Assembly (NCBI GenBank): GCA_037447655.1
Contig: JBBHKE010003284.1
Span: forward strand, 1-11,062
From: Zygnema cylindricum
Lineage: Eukaryota > Streptophyta > Zygnematophyceae > Zygnematales > Zygnemataceae
Direction: 5' to 3'
Length of the DNA stretch: 11,062 nt
Position 1 is the stretch's first letter. Every line of letters starts with the position of its first letter. This document shows positions 5,601 through 11,062 of the stretch, in pieces. The position numbers and the translations under genes were made by a program. The notes under the pieces were generated by a model that had not been told where the DNA came from, did no database searches, and worked only from the letters and a program-made list of their open reading frames with translations.

Positions 5601-7749
5601 TGACTTTGTGACCAGTATTAAGGCTTGTTCCATTCACCACCTGTCACATCGTTAGCCTTGGATCCACTAGACTTCATAGATATCTATCCGGGTTTTGTTT
5701 AGATGAATTATCGGAGCTCGGTATTTTGCCTATTGTGTGTAAGTTTTTAAATTTATATTTTATAGTGGGCCTCCGGTATTTTTCAGCTGCCAACGTCATA
5801 TCTGATGCTTGCTGGAATGAAATTCCCTTCTCTCACTGCTGTACTGTTCACCTGGAGGAAGCGTGAAAGCCTGGCAATTGACAAAATTACCTTCAAACGC
5901 ATGTCTAATTAAGAACACAAAATAGAGCTTTTATCCAGTTTTGACTTCTTGTGAGTATGTTTGCCATTTGGAGAGCCTTTTCTGCACAATTTTTTTGCTG
6001 TGGTTGCATGATGGCCCAAGAGTTCAGATGATGCTTGAGTTCGAATTCGTACGTAGGTTAGTCTTCAGCAGTTCCACTCGTATGAGATAATTTATACAAA
6101 CATCTAAGTACAAATTCCGTCACTTTAAATGGCCTGTAATTGACGCAATATTCGTTATTTTTGGAACGATTTTCTTGATCATGATTTTTCACCACGGAAG
6201 ACTTTTCTTTTGGATGGTTTGGTCAACATCTTAGTAGACGGTCTTTTTAATCAAATATCTGTGTAGTTTCCAAGGCATAATTTGTGTTGCCCTTGACCTA
6301 TTAGCGAAGCTACGCTCTTTTATCTTAACAAAGTCTGGTTATTGTATATGTGACAGAGCTGGGAATTATGAAGAGGCGCTGGTTAAGTTTGAAACCGTTC
6401 TTGGTCTTCAACCCACCCGGAAAGAGGAGGCTGTAGCAAGCTATAACGTGGCTTGCTGCTATTCCAAGCTCGGAGAGGTGGGCTCCTCTTTCTCTGCCTT
6501 TATTCTTGCATTCCTGTGCTGAACTGAAGAAGAAAAAGAAGAAGAGAGAGAAGACTAAGGAGAAGAACAAGAAGGAGATGGAGGAAAATGAGAAGGAGAA
6601 GGAGAAAACAGATAGAACAGAAAGAGAAAGAGAACAGAAAGGGGAGAAGAAGGAGAAGAAGCATTCATGGGAGGGATAGGGTCACTCGGGTTGGGGTCAC
6701 TCGGGCCACTTTTTTGGGTTATTGCATGACCCATCTACAATGATTGGGTAGTTTCTGGCAGTCCAGATGAGAATCCCACGGCCACAAATTTCCAATCATT
6801 GAAAATGGTAATGGAATGGCCAGAAAATGCCTCGATGGAGCTCAGAGTTGAGAGTCAGGAAGTTTGTGACGAACACCTGAGAGAAAAAGGATGTTAAGGA
6901 TGTAAATGTTCAATTGACTCTCTATTATTGAAGAAGACCAATTAATGAATTGTTTTATTACAGGTCGAAGCCGGGCTGCTTTCCTTAGAGTCAGCCATGA
7001 AGGCAGGTTTTGAAGATTACAAGGTGAGGTTTTCTATCGATTACCGTCTTTACAAAATATGTTTGTTACTGTATAGGTCTATACATTCTATATTCCGAGT
7101 ATGTGTATGTATATATGTTCTATATGTGCTATATACCATAAATGGTTACGTGTTCGTTACCATAGAGGTCTATACATTCTATATACCGAGAATACGTATG
7201 TATATATGTTCTAGATGCTCTATATACCATATATGGTCTACATGTTCGTTACCATAGAGGTTTGTATATTCTCTATACAGAGTATATGCATGGACATATG
7301 TCCTATATGCATATTATGTCCTATATGCTCTACTACCATGTATGGTGTACATGTTCGTTTTTTAGAGGTCCTGTATATCTTATACAGCGAGAATATGTAT
7401 GTACATATGTTTTATTTGCTCTTTATGCCATATATGGTCTACATGTTGGTTACAATATAGGTCATTTTGGATCGGCTATGGTGCAAATATGGCTCGATTT
7501 CTTTATGTGGACTTACACTCTTTATGTGGACTTACACTCTTTATGTGGACTTACACTCTTTATGTGGACTTACACTCTTTATGTGAACATTTTTGATCCC
7601 AGACTATTCGAGAGGATCCTGACCTTACCACTTTGCGGAAGTCGGAGAAATTCAAAGCTCTCTTAAACAGATTTGATGAGCCGTTTATTAATGAAAATGC
7701 TCTCAAAGCCATATCGAGCGTGTTCGGTATATTTGGAGGAAAGAAGTAA
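2196..7749 (+). CDS. MET1: MET1/ZKT/TEF30-family thylakoid PDZ-TPR protein (7 exons, 337 aa)
   Basis: The exons join as 2196-2608, 3774-3880, 4252-4340, 4823-4899, 6357-6477, 6964-7023 and 7603-7749. The sum is 1014 nt with every junction in frame and all introns GT-AG. The product has 337 residues, close to the 335 of Arabidopsis MET1 as I recall it. Residues 1-85 are Ser/Thr-rich and nearly free of acidic residues, as in a chloroplast transit peptide. A PDZ-like domain follows at about 93-171 (PYGLKF, ATYIDAI, WPAAEYGRTMY), then a charged helix at about 198-222 and TPR-like repeats at about 216-320 (NYEEAL, SYNVACCYSKLG). The C-terminus is the family-typical FINENALKAI...FGGKK. From family knowledge, it is a stromal-side peripheral thylakoid protein that binds PSII core subunits and aids PSII supercomplex assembly and repair. 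The start has a good context (G at -3 and +4) and an in-frame stop at 2187. No defect is visible. Confidence 0.93.
2999..3105. repeat. Diverged copy 2 of the dispersed foldback repeat
   Basis: This segment of intron 1 aligns with 1821-1915: TTTCTGTCCGTGCATACT matches TTTCTCCGTGCACACT, GGATTATTAT matches GGATTATTTA, AAGGTAAAATTC matches CAGGTAATATTC, and CCCTCCAAATGAAAT matches GTCTCCAAACGGAAAT. About 11 extra bases sit in the middle. It keeps a short inverted pair of its own (CTGTCCG near 3002, CGGACAG near 3091). The similarity was judged by eye. Confidence 0.55.
3660..3733 (+). repeat. 21-bp tandem repeat, 3 full copies plus a partial, before exon 2
   Basis: Units 3660-3680, 3681-3701 and 3702-3722 follow CTCATTGGTGTAAnnTTGAAG with single-base differences. 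A partial unit follows to 3733. The array sits where the branch point and pyrimidine tract of intron 1 would lie (acceptor at 3773). It is open on the minus strand as a 7-residue repeat, but that is a by-product of a unit length divisible by three. Confidence 0.9.
3774..3880 (+). CDS. MET1: MET1-like exon 2: second half of the PDZ domain
   Basis: Completes Ser138 across the junction and encodes residues to Asn173 plus one base. It contains the family signature WPAAEYGRTMY (146-156) and ends with LKMEKKN. The acceptor is GGCTGCAG|T and the donor AATG|GTGAGT at 3881. Degenerate copies of its 3' end occur downstream in intron 2. Confidence 0.93.
3881..4251 (+). repeat. Intron 2 (371 bp) with degenerate copies of the exon 2 donor region
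   Basis: The last part of exon 2 (3844-3870, ATTGGTGTATTG...AAAATGGAG) recurs at 3984-4010 with 22 of 27 bases identical by eye. A shorter, more diverged copy lies at 3941-3964. A second block, ATGGTAAATACATTTTTGTT (from 3914), recurs at about 4018-4037. Each copy ends in an ATG|GT string resembling the real donor at 3881. Only the real donor has the strong GTGAGT sequence. Reading past it hits TAA at 3919-3921, so the copies cannot extend the protein by simple donor shift. Confidence 0.65.
4252..4340 (+). CDS. MET1: MET1-like exon 3: linker after the PDZ domain
   Basis: Completes Gly174 and encodes residues 175-203, including the conserved-looking KNERNAGNY segment. The acceptor is GGTTTGCAG|GA and the donor AAGCAG|GTAGGT at 4341. 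The exon ends exactly on a codon boundary. Confidence 0.9.
4341..4822 (+). other. Intron 3 (482 bp), no further feature seen
   Basis: GT-AG intron in phase 0 between exons 3 and 4, T-rich towards its 3' end (TTTTTTCTTTTGCTATTTTCTTACACAG). No repeat, RNA gene or coding potential was recognised. Confidence 0.9.
4823..4899 (+). CDS. MET1: MET1-like exon 4: charged helix leading into TPR 1
   Basis: Encodes residues 204-228 plus two bases of Lys229. The run IKKVEMEEQREKDLTEGLQ is highly charged. It corresponds to the QREKDL(R/T)EGLQ segment of the family, where the ZKT name placed a K-box-like region, and opens the first TPR. The acceptor is CTTACACAG|ATT and the donor CAA|GTGAGT at 4900. Confidence 0.9.
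4900..6356 (+). other. Intron 4 (1457 bp), no gene seen
   Basis: The largest intron, phase 2, GT-AG. It is T-rich unique sequence without long open frames on either strand. A minor hairpin (GGAGCA with TGCTCC near 5369-5390) is within chance expectation. I found no nested gene or complete mobile element. Confidence 0.85.
6357..6477 (+). CDS. MET1: MET1-like exon 5: core TPR repeats
   Basis: Completes Lys229 and encodes residues 230-269. AGNYEEALVKFETVLGLQP is the second helix of a TPR with its closing Pro. ASYNVACCYSKLGE is the first helix of the next repeat and is very characteristic of this family. The donor GAG|GTGGGC at 6478 is the weakest of the six by consensus, but the codon phase and downstream homology support it. 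Confidence 0.92.
6478..6963 (+). other. Intron 5 (486 bp) with a long polypurine tract
   Basis: GT-AG intron in phase 0. From about 6522 to 6662 the + strand is almost entirely purine (GAAGAAG, GAGAAGGAG and AAAGAGAAAGAG runs). It is followed by a short direct repeat of GGGTCACTCGGG near 6680 and 6695. Retention of the intron would reach a stop (TGA, 6520-6522) within 15 codons of the donor. The minus-strand frame at 6325-6570 is an artefact of this tract and exon 5. Confidence 0.85.
6964..7023 (+). CDS. MET1: MET1-like exon 6: second helix of TPR 2 (60 nt)
   Basis: Encodes exactly 20 codons, residues 270-289 (VEAGLLSLESAMKAGFEDYK), phase 0 at both ends. The acceptor is TTATTACAG and the donor AAG|GTGAGG at 7024. 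Skipping this exon would keep the frame but remove half a TPR unit. Confidence 0.9.
7076..7463 (+). repeat. ~92-bp minisatellite, four units
   Basis: Anchored on the shared GGTC near each start (GG only at the third unit), units begin at 7076, 7167, 7259 and 7367, with a fifth start at 7460. Spacings are 91, 92, 108 and 93. The third unit is long because TATGTCCTATATGC is duplicated inside it (7297-7310 and 7315-7328). Typical unit strings are ATGTATATATGTTCTA, CTATATACCATATATGGT and CATGTTCGTTACCATAGAGG. The units are AT-rich with many TATA/ATAT palindromes. Divergence between units indicates an old array. Confidence 0.9.
7505..7588 (+). repeat. 19-bp perfect tandem repeat, four copies plus a partial
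   Basis: ATGTGGACTTACACTCTTT occurs at 7505-7523, 7524-7542, 7543-7561 and 7562-7580 without a mismatch. A partial, mutated unit (ATGTGAAC) runs to 7588. It ends 14 bases before the exon 7 acceptor. The perfect identity suggests recent expansion and likely length polymorphism. Confidence 0.95.
7603..7749 (+). CDS. MET1: MET1-like exon 7: C-terminal TPR-like helices and stop
   Basis: Encodes residues 290-337 and a TAA stop at 7747-7749. It begins TIREDPDLTTLRKS, matching the family's RxDPDLxTLRKS block, and continues with LLNRFDEPFINENALKAI and a short basic tail, FGIFGGKK. The acceptor is TTGATCCCAG|ACT, directly downstream of a 19-bp tandem repeat and with a poor pyrimidine tract. Confidence 0.92.
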   Translation, partial: TIREDPDLTTLRKSEKFKALLNRFDEPFINENALKAISSVFGIFGGKK

Positions 7750-8990
7750 ATTCATCTTATCAACATTATTTGGATTCCTTGTTTAAGAGAAATCATATAA
7801 TACTGGCACTATACTGGGCACTGTACCGGCACTGTCAATTCTTGCTTTCAGATTTTATAACTGTGATTTTTAGGTCGTTCGTTTCGAAATATTTCGGTTA
7901 GTCAGAAAACAAAGAAAAGGTTTTTTTTTTATCTGCACTGTAAATGGTTTTAGTTTTTTGTCAGAAAAGAATTGGGGTTCAGAAACAAATTTAGGTTCTG
8001 CTTATACATTGTGGCGTGGAAAGTACAACACCAAATATTTCTCCCATTTAGCCCTAATTTATTGCGTCCTAGTAGGGAAATATGTGGCTAGTTTTTAGTG
8101 CAGTTTTTTGACTAAATGTTGTACTTTTCGAAAATGTTGAGAAACAAGCTGAAGCTTGCAAAGCAAGTAGGGCGGCAATTAGCTAAACAGTTATTCTATT
8201 ACTATTATTGTTAATTTGACTTCCCTGGGATGTTTTTTTTTTGAAATATTCTCTTTGTCGCATGAGCGGAAGATTGAGAGATTGTGACTTTCGTTGTATT
8301 GTTTAAAAAGGAGCTTCGTTGTCTCTCTTGAATGAGATAAACTTGTGTTTTTTTTCAAGTTTTGCAGTTGTGGCTCTTTTTTACTCACACTATTACCTGA
8401 TCTGTCAGCATTTTTTCTCGGAGGTCATAATTTACTGAGCAAAAATGCTTATTTGATCATTAATGACATTTATTTATGGGATTTTTACTTAAAAATGTGA
8501 ACTTCCTTTTTCTCTATCATGTGTCGTTCTACTCCACTTCATTTTGGTCAGCGGTGGTTATTCGCGAGTGCCAATAATTTTTGGTAATAGATAGCATCAC
8601 ATTGAATATAAGTGAGATAGTAAACCATATGAATACATGTAAACAACTGTTGGAAAATCAACACGAAACTGAAGAAAACGCTCAACAAATAATAGGCTAT
8701 TATTGTAAATGTGGGAGATTACCATTCTGAAGTGATGTTGAAACAGGTTTTTTGGACATGAGTGACTTAAAGAGTACATTGTACAACTCCTATAGCTGTT
8801 TTACTATACATATTATGTAAATTATATAAGTTTTATCCTTGAAAATTACATGCATCATGCAATCACCTCAACATCAGGGCAAGTTTCTTCAACATTAGTT
8901 ACCGCCCTATTCACCCTTTCCTTACATTAGGAAAAATAATAACACTGATAAAATACTTGAGGCATTGCAAACCTATGGTTCCAGGTATGT
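7750..8990 (+). other. Downstream region with the presumed MET1 3' UTR; no further gene seen
   Basis: The 3' UTR must begin at 7750, but no canonical AATAAA was found in the first ~450 bases and no cleavage site can be placed. A short imperfect triplication of TACTGGCACTG-like units lies at 7801-7834. The rest is AT-rich with T runs and only short open frames (for example 8191-8388 and 8597-8779, minus) without recognisable features. Confidence 0.6.
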
Positions 8991-9211
8991 CCATAGAACT
9001 ACACCTTGAATCGTTATTAGCGTATAAAAATTATTAGTGTAAAGAAAAAATTAGCGTCAAACATTATAATATAGTGCCAGGAGACGTGGCAGATTATGGT
9101 CCAGTTCCTTAAATAGTGTAGTTTATTATATTTAAGGTATCAATGCCAAAATTTTAGGGTGCCGATATAGCGTACATAAGGCTATTAACGATTCACGGTG
9201 TACCATATAAC
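8991..9211. repeat. Candidate 9-bp target site duplication flanking element C
   Basis: CCATAGAAC immediately precedes and CCATATAAC immediately follows the terminal inverted repeats, differing at one base. If the true element ends are CACC...GGTG, the TA at each side would instead be the duplication and this match would be coincidental. Confidence 0.55.
9000..9202. mobile_element. Element C: 203-bp MITE-like element with TIRs related to A/B
   Basis: The left end (9000-9021) starts TACACCTTGAATCGTTATTAG. The right end (9181-9202), reverse-complemented, starts TACACCGTGAATCGTTAATAG; 20 of 22 positions agree. Both resemble the TACACCGCCAATCGCTATTAG ends of element B. The flanks CCATAGAAC (8991-8999) and CCATATAAC (9203-9211) agree at 8 of 9 positions in direct orientation. 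That looks like a 9-bp target duplication, as made by Mutator-like elements. Inside are TTAGCGT motifs and a GTAAAGAAAAAA string shared with A and B. It has no coding capacity. Confidence 0.75.
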
Positions 9212-9374
9212 ATTCGCAGTATAGAAATGCATGAAGTATTTGCTTCCAATCAAAAGCGAGCTTGCTGCTTCTTATCTTTCATTTTTCGGAGAAGTGCTTT
9301 TTCCAGGGTTGTAGAAAATCAATTATCTAATTTTTAGAAATTTGAATAGCAGAAGAGTTCTTACTTTTATCTAA

Positions 9375-9447
9375 CGCCGGCCGTGGGGCTCGAACCCACG
9401 ACCACAAGGTTAAGAGCCTTGCGCTCTACCAACTGAGCTAGGCCGGC
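9375..9447 (-). tRNA. trnK-CUU: tRNA-Lys (anticodon CUU)
   Basis: The 73-nt nuclear-type tRNA reads from 9447 down to 9375. It has a 7-bp all-G/C acceptor stem (GCCGGCC with GGCCGGC), D arm GCTC-AGTTGGTA-GAGC, and anticodon arm CAAGG-CTCTTAA-CCTTG with CTT at positions 34-36. A 5-nt variable loop is followed by T arm GTGGG-TTCGAGC-CCCAC and discriminator G. It decodes AAG as lysine. The internal pol III promoter is intact (A box TAGCTCAGTTGG, B box GGTTCGAGCCC). There is no intron, and CCA is not encoded, as usual for eukaryotes. A CAA string lies directly upstream on the minus strand, as in many plant tRNA genes. No run of four or more T is seen in the first ~50 bases downstream. The body matches plant tRNA-Lys(CUU) as I recall it. 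Confidence 0.97.
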
Positions 9448-10680
9448 TTGGATCAAAAAATTAAATTATATAAATTATTATTTTACAAAAATTACTAGGG
9501 TAAAGAAACAAATGGTGTAACTAACTCTATTTTGAGTTCAGGATCTTAATGACAACAGAAATTAACGCCCAAGTCGCCAACTTACATTTAACACTAATTT
9601 GGACACACTTTCCATATCGCAGCCTATACGTCAGTGTTTCCTTTGAACATGTGAGAACAGATTCGCGCGATTTTCGCTCTTCTTTATAACTACAAATCTA
9701 ATCTGAATGTGCCTTCCCTTGTCAACGCACTCACTTTCCAGTGTCGACGACGTTATCTGACACTTTTTATGTACGTTAGTTAAAAATAACGAACATTTTA
9801 AGTACGTACTAACACATTTCGTATGGGACACTATTTAAAAACAATTAAAAAATATTACTTCCGAATATCTCTGGGCGTATTTTGATGGCAAGTGAAAAAA
9901 GAGGAAAAAACAAAATCGGGAAACCATTGCAGAAAGTTTTGGAATTTGTGACGTCGACGTTATCACAAGTGAGCATATTGTCAAAATGTCACAAACCTTG
10001 GACATATTCAATATCATAAGAAACTAGACGTCTAAAATCGGCGTTAGATTGTAAACGTCAACTCTCTAAAATGTACTGCAACGAATCTTCGCTAAAATAA
10101 CAAGACTAAGTTTCGGTTACATGGGAGTGTGTCCTTGTTTCCATAGAAAAATACTCTGGTACGGACGATTCCACCCCAACTACAAATATCGGCGCTAATT
10201 TTTGCTGGATCCAGAGCGATATATCGAGACCCTTCAATGTTTAATAACCGATAATACAAGTTATCGGATTTATCGCGATTAAAAACTTACCCGATACACA
10301 AGAATAAAAATTAGGGCGCATCCGCATGTACCGAAATAAGGGTTTTTCCTATCGTTTTCCTCGAAAACTTAGCGCCTTACGGATAAAACCTACACTCGTA
10401 CGATGAAAGTAGAAAAACCTAAGTACCACATTTTGTCGTCTTGTGGCTTTCGACCTACGGATGCGTCATACCACGCAATTTTCAGACTTTATCGATTTTT
10501 TTAAAATTGGGGTATCACCGCACCACAAATAGGAAAATAAATTTGCAATTAGACAATGTCAAAAGTTTTTGACGAGGAGAACAATTTTTTTTTTGTTTTT
10601 GTCCGTTCGCATCCAGTACGGAATTTTTTTTGGCAAGGGTCTCAAGAATTCAATGTCATGTCACGGCGACCGGACAGGAA
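9448..10680. other. AT-rich intergenic region, no gene seen
   Basis: No convincing coding frame or RNA gene was found. Near 9495-9535 the strings GTAAAGAAACAAAT and AACTAACTCTATTTTGAG recall the GTAAAGAAAAAAATAG interior of elements A and B, so a decayed relative may be present. A small perfect hairpin, CCGATAA with TTATCGG (10248-10267), and the palindrome CGATATATCG near 10217 are noted without function. GTCGACGACGTTATC near 9742 and GACGTCGACGTTATC near 9951 are similar short strings. Confidence 0.7.
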
Positions 10681-10785
10681 GGCGAAAGGCGAAAGGCGAA
10701 AGGCGAAAGGCGAAAGGCGAAAGGCGAAAGGCGAAAGGCGAAAGGCGAAAGGCGAAAGGCGAAAGGCGAAAGGCGAAAGGCGAAA
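10681..10785 (+). repeat. GGCGAAA heptamer array, 15 perfect copies
   Basis: Exactly 105 bases made of fifteen uninterrupted GGCGAAA units. Seven is not a multiple of three, so every forward frame reads the same stop-free seven codons (GERRKAK). This creates apparent lysine/arginine-rich proteins (10556-10840 and 10569-10814) that are not credible genes. The unit differs from the plant telomere repeat (TTTAGGG/CCCTAAA) at several positions. The last unit is also the first seven bases of the adjoining satellite. Confidence 0.97.
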
Positions 10786-11062
10786 ACCTTACAACCGTAA
10801 GGGCAATATTGTAGACGTATACAATCGTTACATAAGGTAATTCACACTAATTGAATATGACATATATTAGCGTAGAGTAAATGGTTAGAAGTATACAATT
10901 ATTTTTTAGGTTCTAGGCGAAAGGCTTACAACCGTTAAGGGCAATATTGTAGACGTATACAATCGTTACATAAGGTAATTCACACTAATTGAATATGACA
11001 TATATTAGCGTAGAGTAAATGGTTAGAAGTATACAATTATTTTTTAGGTTCTAGGCGAAAGG
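10779..11062 (+). repeat. 137/138-bp tandem satellite, two units and the start of a third
   Basis: Unit 1 is 10779-10915 and unit 2 is 10916-11053; GGCGAAAGG at 11054-11062 begins a third unit at the window edge. The units are identical except for the first ~22 bases (GGCGAAAACC versus GGCGAAAGGC, and CCGTAAGG versus CCGTTAAGG). Each unit holds TATATTAGCGTAGAGTAAAT and CACACTAATTGA, short strings also found in elements A and B. Near identity implies recent amplification or ongoing homogenisation. Confidence 0.95.

Larger units (their letters stand above)
7024..7602 (+). other. Intron 6 (579 bp), mostly tandem repeats
   Basis: GT-AG intron in phase 0. Nearly its whole length is repetitive: a ~92-bp minisatellite (about 7076-7463) followed by a 19-bp repeat (7505-7588). 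Only about 50 bases at the 5' end and 14 at the 3' end look unique. Several open frames across it arise from the repeats and are not genes. Confidence 0.9.

Noticed and set aside
6325-6570. Minus-strand 81-residue frame starting with a Phe-rich stretch
   Set aside because: Antisense to exon 5 and the polypurine tract of intron 5.
6997-7666. Overlapping frames of 86, 81, 134 and 65 residues rich in Tyr, Cys and Ile
   Set aside because: They run through the intron 6 minisatellite and 19-bp array, and partly through exon 7 in the wrong frame.
8148-8180. Hairpin CTTGC-AAA-GCAAG downstream of the gene
   Set aside because: A 5-bp stem is too short to support a call, and no polyadenylation signal lies beside it.
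10248-10267. CCGATAA/TTATCGG hairpin as a terminator or regulatory site
   Set aside because: A 7-bp stem in a 1.2-kb AT-rich region with no neighbouring gene is within chance expectation.
10681-10785. Interstitial telomere array
   Set aside because: The period of seven matches plant telomeres, but GGCGAAA differs from CCCTAAA and TTTAGGG at several positions and no true telomere units are interspersed.
10556-10840. 94-residue and 81-residue frames with Lys/Arg-rich AKGERRK repeats
   Set aside because: They are the stop-free translation of a 7-bp microsatellite, which is open in all three forward frames. No unique domain or plausible start context is present.
10681-11062. CRISPR-like repeat array
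   Set aside because: Units are contiguous without unique spacers, and the surrounding DNA is eukaryotic nuclear sequence.

Overview
This window is nuclear DNA of a green plant. It holds one complete intron-rich protein gene and one tRNA gene, set in AT-rich repetitive DNA. The protein gene (2196-7749, + strand) splices cleanly from seven exons into a 337-residue chloroplast protein of the MET1/ZKT/TEF30 family (transit peptide, PDZ-like domain, TPR region), a photosystem II assembly and repair factor found only in photosynthetic eukaryotes. The tRNA is a plant-type tRNA-Lys(CUU) on the - strand. Seven exons with GT-AG introns of about 0.4-1.5 kb fit a land plant. The species cannot be named; a non-flowering lineage is only a guess.

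Layout. 1-1057: two related, head-to-tail, non-autonomous DNA-transposon-like elements, one cut by the window edge and one complete with perfect 26-bp terminal inverted repeats. 1058-2195: the probable promoter and 5' leader of the MET1 gene, with clustered CCAAT motifs, a small foldback repeat and strong splice acceptor-like sites just before the ATG. 2196-7749: the gene. Its introns hold a 21-bp tandem repeat, degenerate copies of the exon 2 end, a long polypurine tract, a ~92-bp minisatellite and a 19-bp tandem repeat. 7750-8990: AT-rich DNA that must contain the 3' UTR. 9000-9202: a short element with related terminal repeats and a likely 9-bp target duplication. 9375-9447: tRNA-Lys. 9448-10680: AT-rich DNA with no gene seen. 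10681-11062: fifteen perfect GGCGAAA repeats running into a 137/138-bp satellite that continues past the window edge.

The two genes have no functional link beyond proximity. No operon, CRISPR, phage or toxin system is present. The most novel material is the repeat biology: the TACACC-ended element family on both sides of the gene, and a heptamer array that appears to have grown from the junction of a satellite unit. No transposase or other mobile-element protein is encoded here.
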